Notes: a model not told the origin generated them from the letters alone. Shown: positions 32,276 to 43,975, counted from the first letter of the stretch. The stretch is 64,000 nucleotides of DNA from Periplaneta americana (GCF_040183065.1 NC_091119.1:194161543-194225542), one strand, 5' to 3'. Program-made: numbers and translations.

Positions 32276-33717
32276 ATGTTTACTATGAAATAAATTCACA
32301 AAGTTGATCAATTTTCTAACTTAAAGTAGTTTAATACCTCTTGATGGTTATTACATAATTTCTCAGCTCTTGAGAGATGTTTGAATTAACATGTCGGAAT
32401 CTACAATACGTATAAATTACAAAATTACACGTGTAGACTTAGTTTTACTTATTTACCTAATAATATTAGCTTAATTCTTCTTATTGCTAAAATTTAACAC
32501 AGCTTTAAAAAATACATTCATCATTATTTAAAAAAGGTATATTTACATTTATTTTATCAATACAAACTGTATCATAATTTTCTCAATCTATTTCCTTATA
32601 CACAAAAAAAAAACCTGAGTATTTGGACATACAGCAATTTTCTAGTATCGGCAGTAAGGTGTTGGAATTGCAGTAAATTGTACAGATGTTTATGGGAAAA
32701 ATAGGTCATAACAAAAGTTGCTAAATCTTAGTCAATTTTAATGTAATGTACTAAACCTTTGTAGGTGATACATTAAGCATCTGTGTGTATCATATTAGCT
32801 TTACTTCATTGCTATGTATAATATTGCCAGATTTATAGCACATAGCAGAATACCTCTACAGGTGTATCACATTAGACCACACAGAAAGCTATTGTGATAC
32901 CTGGTTTTGTTTCAATTTTATCAATTATTACAAACAAAAAATAAAATGAACTCCAAATCTTTCATATATGTCTAAAGTACCACATTACTTATTTTACTTT
33001 TTTCAAATTTGGATATGCTTTTATAGAAAAATTAGAGCAAAAATTACTTTTTGTATCATAATAGTTTTACTTGACTCTATATTAATTATCGAAGCAGCCC
33101 AATCGAGGTCTCTTTCAAAACGGAAAGTAGTTCGTAAGTTCATTTTTCTTGGTCCATGTCAATACCAGTGTTGGTGTCTTTCTATTAATTCTGAATAGGC
33201 TTGGATTATAGTTCCTTTCGTTGTGATATCGCTGTAGTACATCGTTATAAAACTTGTAGTTTTCATTTTAATAATAATTACAAATTACACTTGTACAGAA
33301 GTTTTATGAAAGACTTCATTATCGCAATAAAGGTCCCCTCGCTCTTCAGAATGGGAGAATGGAAGTGAGGCGCCGGTTTGGCGGTGGTAATTAACTCTCA
33401 AAACTTTTATTTCTAAACAAGACTCGAGCCGTCTCTCTCTCCATAACATTATTTATTCTTTTAGTTTTTACATTCAGTGAAATTCTGCCAACTCATTACA
33501 CTTTGCAGAGTAAAATTCGAACACATTGAACGAATACAGACGGAGCACACAAAATGCAAATCACCTCATTCACAAGGTTTGATCTGAAGAATAGACGAAT
33601 TCATACGAGTAGGCTAATCTTGTTACTAGGTTTATTAAGTTCACGACCATAGTGCAATCGAGTTAATTATTTCATTACAAAGTTTCACTACCTCAATCTA
33701 AAGAATATTTTAAATTA
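32276..33717. other. Intron 7 middle, nothing recognised
   Basis: About 1.4 kb of AT-rich intron sequence between the two arrays. Short frames have no family motif and I saw no terminal repeats. Confidence 0.45.
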
Positions 33718-33751
33718 TAGAGATAGAGATAGAGAGAGAGAGAGAGATAAC
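33718..33751. repeat. GA-rich microsatellite
   Basis: TAGAGATAGAGATAGAGAGA continues as GA repeats for about 30 bp. Confidence 0.85.
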
Positions 33752-33965
33752 TCATCCGGCCTTAATTAAGGATGACCACGAGGATCCGTAAATTAATATC
33801 AAATAAATATAATTGAATATGAATATTGTTATAAAATAAAATGTAATAATTAAGTACCATTGATTATCAATTGTAAAATAAAATCTTAGAAGATGACTAT
33901 AAAATTATACTGATAAATAAAAGATTTTATTTAAAATTAGCATATCCTTAATTAAGGCCTTCTGA

Positions 33966-36900
33966 GTGGTGGTGGTGCTCGTGGTGTTGGTGCTGCTGGT
34001 GGTGCTGCTGGTGGTGGTGGGGCTGATGGTGGTGGTGGGGCTGATGGTGGTGGTGGTGCTGATGGTGGTGGTGGTGCTGATGGTGCTGGTGGTGCTGGGG
34101 TTGGTGCTGGCGGTGGTGGTGGTGCTGGTGGTGGTGCTGGAGGTGGTAACGGTGGTGGTGCTGGAGGTGGTGCTCGTGTTGGTGGTGCTGGTGATGGTGG
34201 TGCTGGTTGTGGTGGTGATGGTGGTGGAGGCGGGGGCGGTGGTGGTGCTGGTGGTGGTATTTGTAGTGTTGGTGGTGATGGCACTGGTGATGGTGGCGGT
34301 GATGGTGCTGGTGGTGGTGGCGTTGATGTTTGTGATGGTGGTGGTGGTGTTGCTGGTGTTGGTGGCGACGGTGGTGCTGATGGCAGTGACGATGGGGGTG
34401 GTGGTGCTGGTGGTGGTGGTGCTGGTGGTGGTGGTGCTGGTAGTGGTGGTGGTGCTGGTGGTGGTGCAGGTGGTGGTGCTGGTGGTGGTGCAGGTGGTGG
34501 TGCTGGTTTTGATGGTGCTGTTGGTAGTGGCAGTGTTGGTCCTGGTGGTGGTGTGGGTGGTGGTGATGTTGGTTTTGGTGCAGGTGGTGGTGGTGCTGGT
34601 GGTGGTGGTGCTGGTGGTGGTGCGGGTGGTGGTGGTGCTGGTGCTGGTGGTGTTGGCGGTGGTGTTGGTGCTGATGGTGGTGGTGGTGGTGGTGGTGCTA
34701 GTGATGCTGGTGGTGGTGGCGGTGGTGGTGGTGATGATGCTGGTGGTGGTGATGACGGTGCTGGTGGTGGTGCTAGTGGTGATGGTGCTGGTAATAGTGT
34801 TAGTGGTGGTGGTGGTGGTGATGGTGGTGGGGATGGTGCTGGTGGTGGTGGTGGTGCTGATGGCGGTGGTGCTCGTGGTGTTGGTGCTGCTGGTGGTGGT
34901 GGCGGTGCTGGTGCTGGTGCTGATGGTGGTGGTGGTGGTGGTGCTGGTGGTGGTGCTGATGGTGGTGGTGCTGATGGTGATGGAGCTGACGGTGGTGGTG
35001 GTGCTGATGGTGCTGGTGGTGGTGCAGGTGTTGGTTGTGGTGGTGGTGCTGGTGGTGGTGGTGGTGCTGGGATTGGTGCTGGCGGTGGTGTTGGTGCTGG
35101 TGGTGGTGGTGCTGAAGGTGGTAGCGGTGGTGGTGCTGGTACTAGTGGTGGTGCTCGTGGTGGTGGTGCTGGAGGTGGTGGTGCTGGTGGTGATGGTGCT
35201 TTTGGTGATGGAGGTGGTGGCGGAGGTGGTGGCTGTGGTGGTGCTGGGGGTGGTGGTTGTAGTGGTGGTGGTGGTGGTGCTGGTGGTGGTGGCTCTGATG
35301 TTTGTGGTGATGATGGTGGTGGTGGTGCTAGTGTTGGTGGCGATGGTGGTGCTGATAGCAGTGACGATGGTGGTGGTGGTGCTGGAGGTGGTGGTGCTGG
35401 TGGTGGTGGCGGTGGTGGTGCTGGTGGTGATGGTGCTGTTGGTGGTGGCAGTGTTGGTCCTGGTGGTGGTGCAGGTGGTGGTGATGCTGGTGCTGGTGCA
35501 GGTGGTGGTGGTGCTGCTGGTGGTGGCGGTGTTTGTTCTGGTGGTGCTGTTGGTGGTGGTGCTGGTGGTGGTGGTGCTTGTGGAGGTAGCGATAGTGGTG
35601 GTGCTGGTGGTGGTGGCGGTTGCGGTGGTGCTGGCGGTGGTAGTGCTAATTGTGGTGGTGCTGCTGGTGGTGGTAGTGCTAGTGGAGGTAATGGTGGTGG
35701 TGGTGCTGGTGGTGGTTGCGATGGTGGTGGTTCTGGTTATGGTGCTGGTGGTGGTGGTTGTGCTGATGATGGTGGCGGTGCTAATGGTGGTGCTGTTGGT
35801 GGTGATGGAGGTAGTGGTGGTGCTGGTGGTGGTAGCGGTGGTGGTGATAGTGGTGGTGGCAGAGGTGGTGGCGGTGGTGGTGCTGGTGTTGGTGGTTGTA
35901 GTGTCGGTGGTGGTGGCAGTGGTGGTGGTGCTGGTGGTGGTGGCGCTGATGTTTGTGGTGATGGTGGTGTTGGTGCTGGTGGTGGTGGTGCTGGTGTTGG
36001 TGGCGATGGTGGTGCTGATGGCAGTGACGATGCTGGTGGTGGTGCTGGTGTTGGTGCTGGTGGTGGTGGCGGTGTTGGTTCTGTTGGTAGTGGCAGTGGT
36101 GGTCCTGTTGGTAAGTACGGGTGGTGGTGATGCTGGTTTTGGTGCAGGTGGTGGTGATGCTGGTGGTGGTGGCGGTGTTGGTGCTGGTGGTGGTGGTGCT
36201 GGAAGTGATGGTGCTGGTGGTGGTGGCAGTGGTGGTGCTGGTGGTGGTGCGGGTGGTGGTGTTGCTGGTGTTGGCGGTGGTGGTGGTGGCGGTGTTGGTT
36301 CTGTTGGTAGTGGCAGTGGTGGTCCTGTTGGTAAGTACGGGTGGTGGTGATGCTGGTTTTGGTGCAGGTGGTGGTGGTGCTGGTGGTGGTAGCGGTGTTG
36401 GTGCGGGTGGTGGTGGTGCTGGTGGTGATGGTGCTGGTGGTGGTGGCAGTGGTGGTGCTGGTGGTGGTGCGGGTGATGGTGGTGAGGATGGTGATGTTGC
36501 TGGTGCTGGTGTTGGCGGTGGTGGTGGTGATTATGGTGGCGCAAGTGGTGGTGCTGATTGAGATGTTGGTGCTGGTGTTGGTAGTAGTGGTGATAGTGTT
36601 GGTGGTGGGTCTGATGGTGGTGTTGGTGCTGATAGTGCTGGTGGTGGTTGTGGTGGTGGTGCTGGTGGTGGTGGTGCTGGTGGTGGTGTTGATGGTGGTG
36701 GTGGTCTGATGGTGCTGGTGGTGGTTATGCATGTTGTGGTGGTGCTGGTGGGTTTGGTGGTGGCTGTAGTGGTGCTCGTGGTGGTGGTGCTGGTGGTGGT
36801 GGTGCTGGTGATGGTGGTGCTGTTGGTGATGGTGCAGGTGCTGGTGGTGGTGCTGGTGGTGGTGGTGTTGATGGTCTTGTTGGTGGTGGTCCTAGTGGTG

Positions 36901-38318
36901 ATTGTCCTGATGGTGGTGGTGGTTGTTATGGTGGTGGTGGTGCTGATAGATTTGGTGCTGGTGGTTGTGATGGTGGTGGTGGTGCTGGTAGCGGTGGTGG
37001 TGCTGTTGGTGCTGGCGGTGGTGGTGGTGCTGGTGGTGGTGTTCGTGGTGCTGGTGGTAGTTCTGGTGGTGGTGGTGCTGGTGTTGGTGCTGGTGGTGGT
37101 GGTGCTGTTGGTTGTGGTGCTGGTGGTGGTGGTGCTAGTGGTGGTGCTGGTGGTAGTGTTGGTGATGCTGTTGGTGGTAGTGATGCTGGTGATGGTGCTG
37201 GTGGAGGTGGTGCTGGTGGCGTTGGTGCTGCTGTTGGTGGTGGCAGCGCTGGTGGTAGTGCTGGTGTTTGTGTTCCTAGTTGTGGCTGTCCTGGTGGTGA
37301 TGGTGGTGGTGGTGCTGCTGGTGGTGGTTGTAGTGCTGGTGGTGGTGCTGGTGGTGGTGACAGTGATGGTTGCAGTGGTGGTGGTTCTGGTGCTGGTGAT
37401 GGTGGTGGTGCTGGTGGTGGTGGTAGTGGAGGTAGTGCTGGTTGTAGTGCTGGTGGTGATAGTGCTGGTGATGGTGCTGTTGGTGGTGCTGGTAGTTGCG
37501 GTGCTGGTGGTGGCGGTGATGGTGCTGGTGGTGGTGGTGCTGCTGGTGATAGTGGTGCTGGTGGTGGTGGAGGTGGTGGTGGTGGAGGTGCTGGTGGTGG
37601 TGGTGCTGGTGGTGGTGGTGCTGGTGGTGATGGTGCTGGTGGTGGTTGTGCTGGTGGTGGTGCTTGTGGTGGTAGTGGTAGTGATGGTGGTGCTGGTGTT
37701 GGTGGTGCTGGTGGTGCTGCTGCTGGTGTGGTGCTGGTTGTGGTGGTGTTGGTGGTGCAGGTGATAGTGGTGCTGGTGGTGGTGCTGGTGGTGGTGCTGA
37801 TGGTGGTGGTGCTGGTGTTTTTGGTCCTAGTTGTGGTGGTCCTGTTGGTGGTGGTGTTGCTGGTGGTGGTGGTTGTATTTTTGGTTGTGGTGCTGGTGGT
37901 GGTGGTGCTGGTGGTGGTGGTGCTGGTGGTGGTGGCGCTGATGGTGATGGTGATGGTGCTGGTGGTGGTGGTGCTGGCGGTAGTGGAGGTAGTGCTGGTG
38001 GTGGTGCTGATGGTGGTGCTGGTGGAGGTGGTGCTGGTGGTGGTGCTGTTGTGTTGGTGCTGGTGGTGGTGGTTCTGGTGGTGCTGGTGGTGGTAGTGCT
38101 GGCGGTGGTGGTGGTGCTGGAGGTGGTTCTGATGGTGATGGTGGTGCTGGTGGTGGTGGTGCTGGTTGTGCTGGTGCTGGTGGTGGTGGTGCTGGTTGTG
38201 CTGGTGCTGGTGGTGCTGGTTGTGGTGTTGGTGGTGGTGGTGGTGCTGGTTGTGGTGGTGGTGCTGGTGGTGGTGTTGGTGCTGATGGTGGTGGTGGTAG
38301 TGGTGGTGGTGGTGGTTG
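33966..38318. repeat. 4.35-kb GGT/GCT-rich trinucleotide array
   Basis: The + strand is almost entirely G and T with scattered C and A, built of GGTGGTGCT- and GGTGATGCT-like nine-base units. Because every repeat is a multiple of three with few stop triplets, several frames stay open for hundreds of codons (poly-Val/Leu and poly-Gly/Ala on +, Thr/Ser/His- and Pro/Ala-rich on -). These are repeat artefacts, since they overlap in all frames and lack any domain. A ~220-bp internal duplication is seen (GGTAAGTACGGGTGGTGG at 36110 and 36330). The array ends 100 bp before exon H. Confidence 0.95.
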
Positions 38319-38418
38319 TAATAAAATTGTTAATGTTACTGTTTGTGAAGATGATTATAGTCGGTATACATCAAAACCGCATGTCTAATTTCTAGTTGCA
38401 ATCAAAACGTGTTTCCAG

Positions 38419-38598
38419 TCTGTGAGTGGTGATTTACGGGTGATGTGGTTGTCGGGCCTCCACATACCGGAGTCCTTCTTGACGGCCCTCGTGCAGACCG
38501 CTTGTCGCGAAAATCACTGGCCACTGGACCGCTCCACGCTCTATACCAAAGTGACCAAGTACAAGGAGGCAGAGGACGTGACGATGAGACCCCTCCAG
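38419..38598 (+). CDS. DNAH10: DNAH10-like exon H: C-terminal domain
   Basis: The acceptor is GTGTTTCCAG and the donor CAG|GTATGT. The exon is phase 0 to phase 0 and encodes residues 398-457: SVSGDLRVMWLSGLHIPESF, LTALVQTACRENHWPLDRST and LYTKVTKYKEAEDVTMRPLQ. WLSGLxxPxxFLTALxQxxAR is the C-terminal domain hallmark of axonemal chains. It is intact although the GGT array ends 100 bp upstream. Confidence 0.95.
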
Positions 38599-39023
38599 GT
38601 ATGTATAACCATCCTAGTAACTTAGATACTTAATAACCATGGAAACATAACGACGTCATTTCGTCATATTCTGCTATAAGATTGTGTATTGTTTCAAGAT
38701 CACGTTAGCATAAACATGAAAGTTTCGAACTTCTATAGATGACCAAGATATAACACAATCTACAAACGTTTTAACAAAGATGGAGAAATACCGATATGAC
38801 ATGAAATATAATTGTGCAACAAAACAGTATAGAATGTAACATAAACTGCAGAAGGAAGACAATTCTTGTGTCGAATATTTCTGACATCGAATAATTTTAA
38901 TGAGCATATATCACCTTTCATTACATTTCATTTAAAATATGTAATGTGAAGACAATGATAGTTTTTTTTATGACTCTTAGGCTATTGATCAGCGATTACA
39001 CAAGTACTCTGGTCTCTGTTCAG

Positions 39024-39170
39024 GGCTGTTTTGTAAGCGGATTGTACTTGGAAGGAGCTCGATGGGATATGGAGAAAAGGTGCTTAGCAAGGTCTCATCC
39101 CAAAGTGCTCGTTGAAGATTTGCCTGTGCTGCTGATCGTCCCTATTGAGGTCCATAAACTCAAGTTGCAA
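39024..39170 (+). CDS. DNAH10: DNAH10-like exon I: C-terminal domain
   Basis: The acceptor is TCTCTGTTCAG and the donor CAA|GTGAGT. The exon is phase 0 to phase 0 and encodes residues 458-506: GCFVSGLYLEGARWDMEKRC, LARSHPKVLVEDLPVLLIVP and IEVHKLKLQ. GxFxxGLYLEGAxWD is typical of dynein C-terminal domains. Intron 8 before it is only 425 bp, the shortest in the window, and free of recognisable repeats. Confidence 0.95.
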
Positions 39171-39284
39171 GTGAGTAATATTGAGTATTAATGTCGGAAA
39201 ATGAAGCATAATTTAACACATAGGCTACCGGGTGATTCGGTAAAAGCGTTCAAAAAGTAAACATGAAATACAGGATGCGTTCTA

Positions 39285-39896
39285 GTGAACATTTTAAGAT
39301 AGGAAACTTGGGATTTACAAATACAGATTAAGGCGATCAAGTCAGTTTCACTATGCCGGGAAGATCTTAGGACTACCGTTGTAAGCATTGCCACAACGAG
39401 GTTGAAACTCTTGCACACGTCCTGGGATCCTGTCCGCACTGCGAAGGTCTGCGAAAAACGCTAGACACCACCAAGTACGATCAATTATAGCCACTGCCCT
39501 TAAAGATGCCGATTACAACACCTTTGAAAAAGTACACGGTCTCTCCGTCACTGGCAGTACACGGCGCATAGATATAATAGCTTTCAAGGAATCTACAAGA
39601 TCTGGATTCATAATTGATCCCACTGTGCGTTTCGAAACGAATGAGGAACAGCCAGCAGAAGTGGATAAGGAAAAAAAGAATATCTAGAATCCTACCATTC
39701 CATATTACCTCCAAAAGTACCAGCTAGAAGAGCTTGAAGTAATCGGACTTCTGGTTGGAGCAAGAGGTACCGCTACTCTCTTCATGAAAGATGAGTTTAA
39801 GAGGCTTGGAATACCTACATCTATTATTCCGACTGTAACTTTAGCTGCATTGAAAGGATCAATTGCTGTCCTGAAGCATCACCTATATTCGAAATG
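39285..39896 (+). pseudogene. R2-like retrotransposon endonuclease remnant
   Basis: The + strand has the zinc knuckle CKHCHNEVETLAHVLGSC, a frame break, then STRRIDIIAFKESTRSGFII and DPTVRFETNEEQPAEVDKEK, a stop, and a degenerate C-terminus ending LKHHLYSK-stop at 39896. Order and motifs match the copies at 1593 and 19154, but this copy is the most diverged. The 3' UTR may extend to about 40120. Confidence 0.78.
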
Positions 39897-40295
39897 AAAC
39901 CAAGTTCATTAGCATTCTTTACTTTTTTGTAACACTTACCTCTCTAAAACTAGGTATATTTCCACCAATCACAAAATGTATTTGCAGCTATGTACTTGTA
40001 GGAGTTTCATTGTCAAAACAAAATTAATGGTTCACTGAACTTGTAAACTTTTATATGGTTAAATACTCTTTGTCCCTTGCGGCAGCTCACGAATAGTGAG
40101 ACGATTTCTAAATTTCTAAATTCTGGGTCGGCATTGTAGACAACAATGCCATCTCATTGCGCAATATATCCTACCTGCCCGTCTGAACGACCACGTGTAT
40201 TCATGTGCTTCCGGTTTCTGCAAAAAGTTTTGCCCGAATTGTTGGAGGACGTCTGTGAATGTGGCTGTAGCACGACGGAGCACCGCCTCACTTTA

Positions 40296-40905
40296 AGGCC
40301 AGTCCACAATAAACCGGGAACGAGAACCAGAACGAGAACGGGAAGCGAAGAACGTGAACGTGAATTTTTTTTCACAATAAACCGAGAACGGAAACGGCTA
40401 TACATATCGATATGTATGTCAATAACGATATGTGAAGTCGATATTACGCAGTCTGATGTCATTTGTTTATACTTGACCAATAGCATTCCCTCATGAGTAG
40501 AAGCCAGCCAACATAAACACAGGTTAACCAACTTTGAAATTTAAGACACGGAATATTTAAGAATTTAATTCACGTGGTAGTCTCGTCACATATACACGTA
40601 GCATTATATTGAAAGTGATTCTACTGAATTTCTGGGTTACTTACAAGCAATGGATGAACAAGAAATTATGTCACGGCCTCCTTGGTACAAAATATACGAT
40701 GACCAAATAGCTTTTCGATGACAACAGAGTGAATATATTGTAGTAGGCTGTGATCGGAAACGAGAACGGCAACGTTAAAACTTAGTCAATTCTCACGTTA
40801 CCGTTCTCGGGCTCCGGCAGCATTGTCGTTAATTATTGTGAATGCTCCATTTAAATACATTTATTTTAATAATCTTTCCGTTCTCGAATTTTTGTGGACC
40901 AGTCT
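40296..40905. mobile_element. Harbinger-like MITE (610 bp)
   Basis: The ends are AGGCCAGTCCACAATAAACC and the complement of AGACTGGTCCACAAAA. The flanks TTA and TCA fit a decayed 3-bp TWA duplication. The interior is the reverse complement of parts of the larger copy at 52936-53862, for example GATCGGAAACGAGAACGGC near 40750. It interrupts the transposase reading between HRLT and SVDVRN. Confidence 0.75.
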
Positions 40906-41017
40906 TCAGTGTAGATGTCCGGAATTATCTGGACGGTACATTCCCTGGTGGCTGGATTAGAAGGGTAGACTCTATTCTAACCTGCGAAGTCACCCGATAT
41001 GAATCCACTGGATTATT

Positions 41018-41261
41018 AGGTCGGCCTCGGTAGCGCAGTTGATACAGCGCTGGCCTTCTCTGCTCGAGTTTGCGGGTTCGATCCCGGCCCAGCTCGATGG
41101 CATTTAAGTGTGCTTAAATGCAACACGCTCATGTCAGTACATTTACTGGCATGTAAAAAAACTCCTGCGGGACAAAATTCCGGCACACCGGCGACGCTGA
41201 TATAACCTCAGCAGTTGTGAGCGTCGTTAAGTAAACCATAATTTAAATTTTAAATTTTTTT
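41018..41261 (+). mobile_element. tRNA-derived SINE (second family) with 12-bp TSD
   Basis: CACTGGATTATT (41006-41017) and CACTGGACTATT (41262-41273) flank the copy. The head reads GGCCTCGGTAGCGCAGTTGA with B box GGGTTCGATCCCGGCC. The body contains GTGTGCTTAAATGCAACACG and AAACTCCTGCGGGACAAAAT. The tail reads GAGCGTCGTTAAGTAAACC plus an A/T-rich end. It splits the mariner transposase between NPLD and YFL. Confidence 0.85.
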
Positions 41262-41729
41262 CACTGGACTATTTCCTATGAGGCCACATAAAATCACTTG
41301 TTTACTAGAATTCAGTAAACACGGACAACGGATTCGTTGCCAGGATTGTAGCCAGTGATGTTCGAAAGGTTGTAACAGAATCTAGTACACCGACGTCATG
41401 CTTATCATTGAGGTTGGTGACCGTCATTTTGAAGTACAAAATAGTACGTTAACACAGGTTTGTAAATTATTTGAAAATAATTTTAAAACATAAATGAAAC
41501 GTTAAATATAAATTATAAATGTAAATAATATTGAAACAGTAAGTGATAACGATTGGTTAAGTTCATATCTCCTTAATCTGATTTCGTAGACCCCAAGTTC
41601 CACATTTCAAAATGCTCAGCAGAGCATCTCCTATTTCCTATACAATTTTTGCACGCTTTTACTGAATAACCCTGTATATAGTGGAGCTACGAAACCTCTT
41701 TCAAAATGATGTCGCAACGGCGCGTATCT

Positions 41730-42010
41730 TAAGAGGAAGCTTGACTACCCTCAGAACCATGTTTCGTGGTCGACTGATTTCAACATTTTAGGGACATCAC
41801 TTGGCCAGTAAGAACCCCGGACTTGAGAGTATGGGGTCTATTTAAAGTCAAAGTGATTCATAATCGTCCGTGTACCATAGAAGAGCTTAAAGAGCACATA
41901 CGATAAGAAATAAAAAAAACACTGGTTGTGAGATATTCAAGCGTAACGTATAACTTTTGTGGAAAGTTACACAATGGGGGACATTTAACCCAAGTTGTTT
42001 TCAAAAAGTG
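41730..42010 (+). pseudogene. Tc1/mariner transposase C-terminal remnant
   Basis: The + strand reads, with stops, ISRHFRDITWPVRTPDLRVW then GLFKVKVIHNRPCTIEELKE and HIR. This is the final PPRSPDLTPxDFFLWG block with a small deletion (RTPDL-RVWG). It lies outside the ends of the mariner at 39228-41674 and is from another copy. Confidence 0.68.
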
Positions 42011-42136
42011 AACAAGATAACTAAATTGAAAACTTATAAGTTTGTTTATCTCAAAGTTTACTTTGTGCACATTACTGAGGTCTGAATAATTTTGAAATCC
42101 ACTCAGTGGTCAACCCTGAACCAACTGATGCAAAGT

Positions 42137-42368
42137 AATACAAAACCTTCAAATAGACGTTCATCCGTGAATGTGCGGCCGCACATGGCGGCTGAAAGCA
42201 CGCTGTTCGCCGTTAAAGTCGGATATTCATAACCCGTTAAGTCAAACGCATAAATTGCTCATGCAAATTCAATCGCAATAACCACCTACCTTTGTTGTAG
42301 AAGATGATCCCCTTATGACGCCACACATCTCATACATCTTTTAGAAAATCTGCACTTATATGTATTAG
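42137..42368. repeat. Left arm of a ~235-bp inverted repeat around a satellite
   Basis: This segment is the diverged reverse complement of 44480-44722. Shared blocks include GGCGAACAGCGTGC, CACGGATGAACG, ACAAAGGTAGGTG and CTATTTGAA (sense of the right arm). Identity is about 75 percent by eye. No coding content was recognised. Confidence 0.75.
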
Positions 42369-42536
42369 TCTTTCTGAAATTGCTGTAATTTCGCTTCTTA
42401 TACCGTCTATCAATTTTTTCAGCCTAGACGGGTTATTCCTATACACTTTATTTTAAGTTCTCCACAAATAGAAATCGCATACGTTATTAACCTCGCACTA
42501 TTTTATTTATTCAGGAATTTCAGCCACGTGATAATG

Positions 42537-43975
42537 TGTATGTAATAATATCAATAATGGCTCTATTGATCCATATTCAATTTTATAACGGAATAATATC
42601 AATAATGGTTATTGATCCCTATTTCATTTTATAACGGAATAATATCAATAATGGCTCTATTGATCCATATTTAATTTTATAACGGAATAATATCAATAAT
42701 GGCTCTATTCATCCATATCTAATTTTATAACGGAATAATATCAATAATGGCTCTATTGGTCCATATTTAATTTTATAACGGAATAATATCAATAATGGCT
42801 CTATTGGTCCATATTTAATTTTATAACGGAATTATATCAATAATGGCTCTATTGATCCATATTTAATTTTATAACGGAATATCAATAATGGCTCTATTGA
42901 TCCATATTTAATTTTGTAACGGAATAATATCAATAATGGCTCTATTGATCCATATTTAATTTTGTAACGGAATAATATCAATAATGGCTCTATTGATCCA
43001 TATTTAATTTTGTAACGGAATAATATCAATAATGGCTCTATTGATCCATATTTAATTTTATAACGGAATAATATCAATAATGGCTCTATTCATCCATATC
43101 TAATTTTATAACGGAATAATATCAATAATGGCTCTATTGGTCCATATTTAATTTTATAACGGAATAATATCAATAATGGCTCTATTGGTCCATATTTAAT
43201 TTTAAAACGGAATTATATCAATAATGGCTCTATTGATCCATATTTAATTTTATAACGGAATACCAATAATGGGTCTATTGATCCATATTTAATTTTGTAA
43301 CGGAATAATATCAATAATGGCTCTATTGATCCATATTTAATTTTGTAACGGAATAATATCAATAATGGCTCTATTGATCCATATTTAATTTTGTAACGGA
43401 ATAATATCAATAATGGCTCTATTGATCCATATTTAATTTTGTAACGGAATAATATCAATAATGGCTCTATTGACCATATTTAATTTTATAACGGAATAAT
43501 ATCAATAATGGCTCTATGGATCCATATTTAATTTTATAACGGAATAATATCAATAATGGCTCTATTGATCCATATTTAATTTTGTAACGGAATAATATCA
43601 ATAATGGCTCTATTGATCCATATGTAATTTTGTAACGGAATAATATCAATAATGGCTCTATTGATCCATATGTACTTTTATAACGGAATAATATCAATAA
43701 TGGCTGTATTGATCCATATTTAATTTTGTAACGGAATAATATCAATAATGGCTCTATTGATCCATATTTAATTTTGTAACGGAATAATATCAATAATGGC
43801 TCTATTGATCCATATTTAATTTTATAACGGAATAATATCCACAATGGCTCTATTGATCCATATTTAATTTTATAACGGAATAGTATCAATAATGGCTCTA
43901 TTGATCCATATTTAATTTTATAACGGAATAAAATCAATAATGGCACTATTGATCAACATTTAATTTTATAACGGA
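42537..43975. repeat. 48-bp satellite with 381-bp higher-order unit
   Basis: About 30 copies of a 48-bp monomer, AATAATATCAATAATGGCTC continuing TATTGATCCATATTTAATTT and TATAACGG. Some monomers are 45 bp. Marker variants (ATTCATCCATATC, two GGTCC monomers, a GGAATTATATC monomer, a 45-bp monomer, then GTAACGG monomers) repeat in order at 42707 and 43088, a distance of 381 bp (seven 48s plus one 45). The 48-bp period makes 16-residue repeats (FRYKIKYGSIEPLLI) on the - strand; these are not taken as genes. Confidence 0.95.

Larger units (their letters stand above)
39228..41674 (+). mobile_element. Mariner-like element opened by three later insertions
   Basis: TA flanks ends that share ~28 bp (left CCGGGTGATTCGGTAAAAGC, right complement CAGGGTTATTCAGTAAAAGC). 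With the insertions removed, + strand transposase pieces line up: FLQKVLPELLEDV near 40200-40245, then SVDVRNYLDGTFPGGWIRRV at 40908-40975, then SPDMNPLDYFL and GHIKSLVY-like sequence interrupted at 41005/41262. The insertions are an R2-like fragment (about 39285-40120), a Harbinger-like MITE (40296-40905) and a SINE (41018-41261). All pieces carry stops. Confidence 0.75.

Noticed and set aside
32968..33198. 76-codon frame between the two intron 7 arrays
   Set aside because: AT-driven Phe/Ile-rich composition, no motif, no splice logic.
33905..36544. Open frame of 879 codons on the - strand (Thr/Ser/His-rich) in the GGT/GCT array, with 794- and 525-codon frames on the + strand
   Set aside because: A triplet-period array with few stop triplets keeps all frames open. 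The frames overlap each other on both strands, have no domain, and lie within a dynein intron.
36709..38395. Further Val/Leu-rich frames of 351, 122 and 114 codons
   Set aside because: Same array; composition follows the GGT/GTG repeat only.
40146..40531. Frames on both strands with Arg/Thr repeats
   Set aside because: They arise from the Harbinger-like MITE end (GAACGAGAAC repeats) fused to a broken mariner transposase.
42832..43946. Repeat protein frames with 16-residue units (FRYKIKYGSIEPLLI)
   Set aside because: They come from the 48-bp satellite monomer, whose length is a multiple of three. They are broken wherever a 45-bp monomer or indel changes context. No start, promoter or splice evidence.
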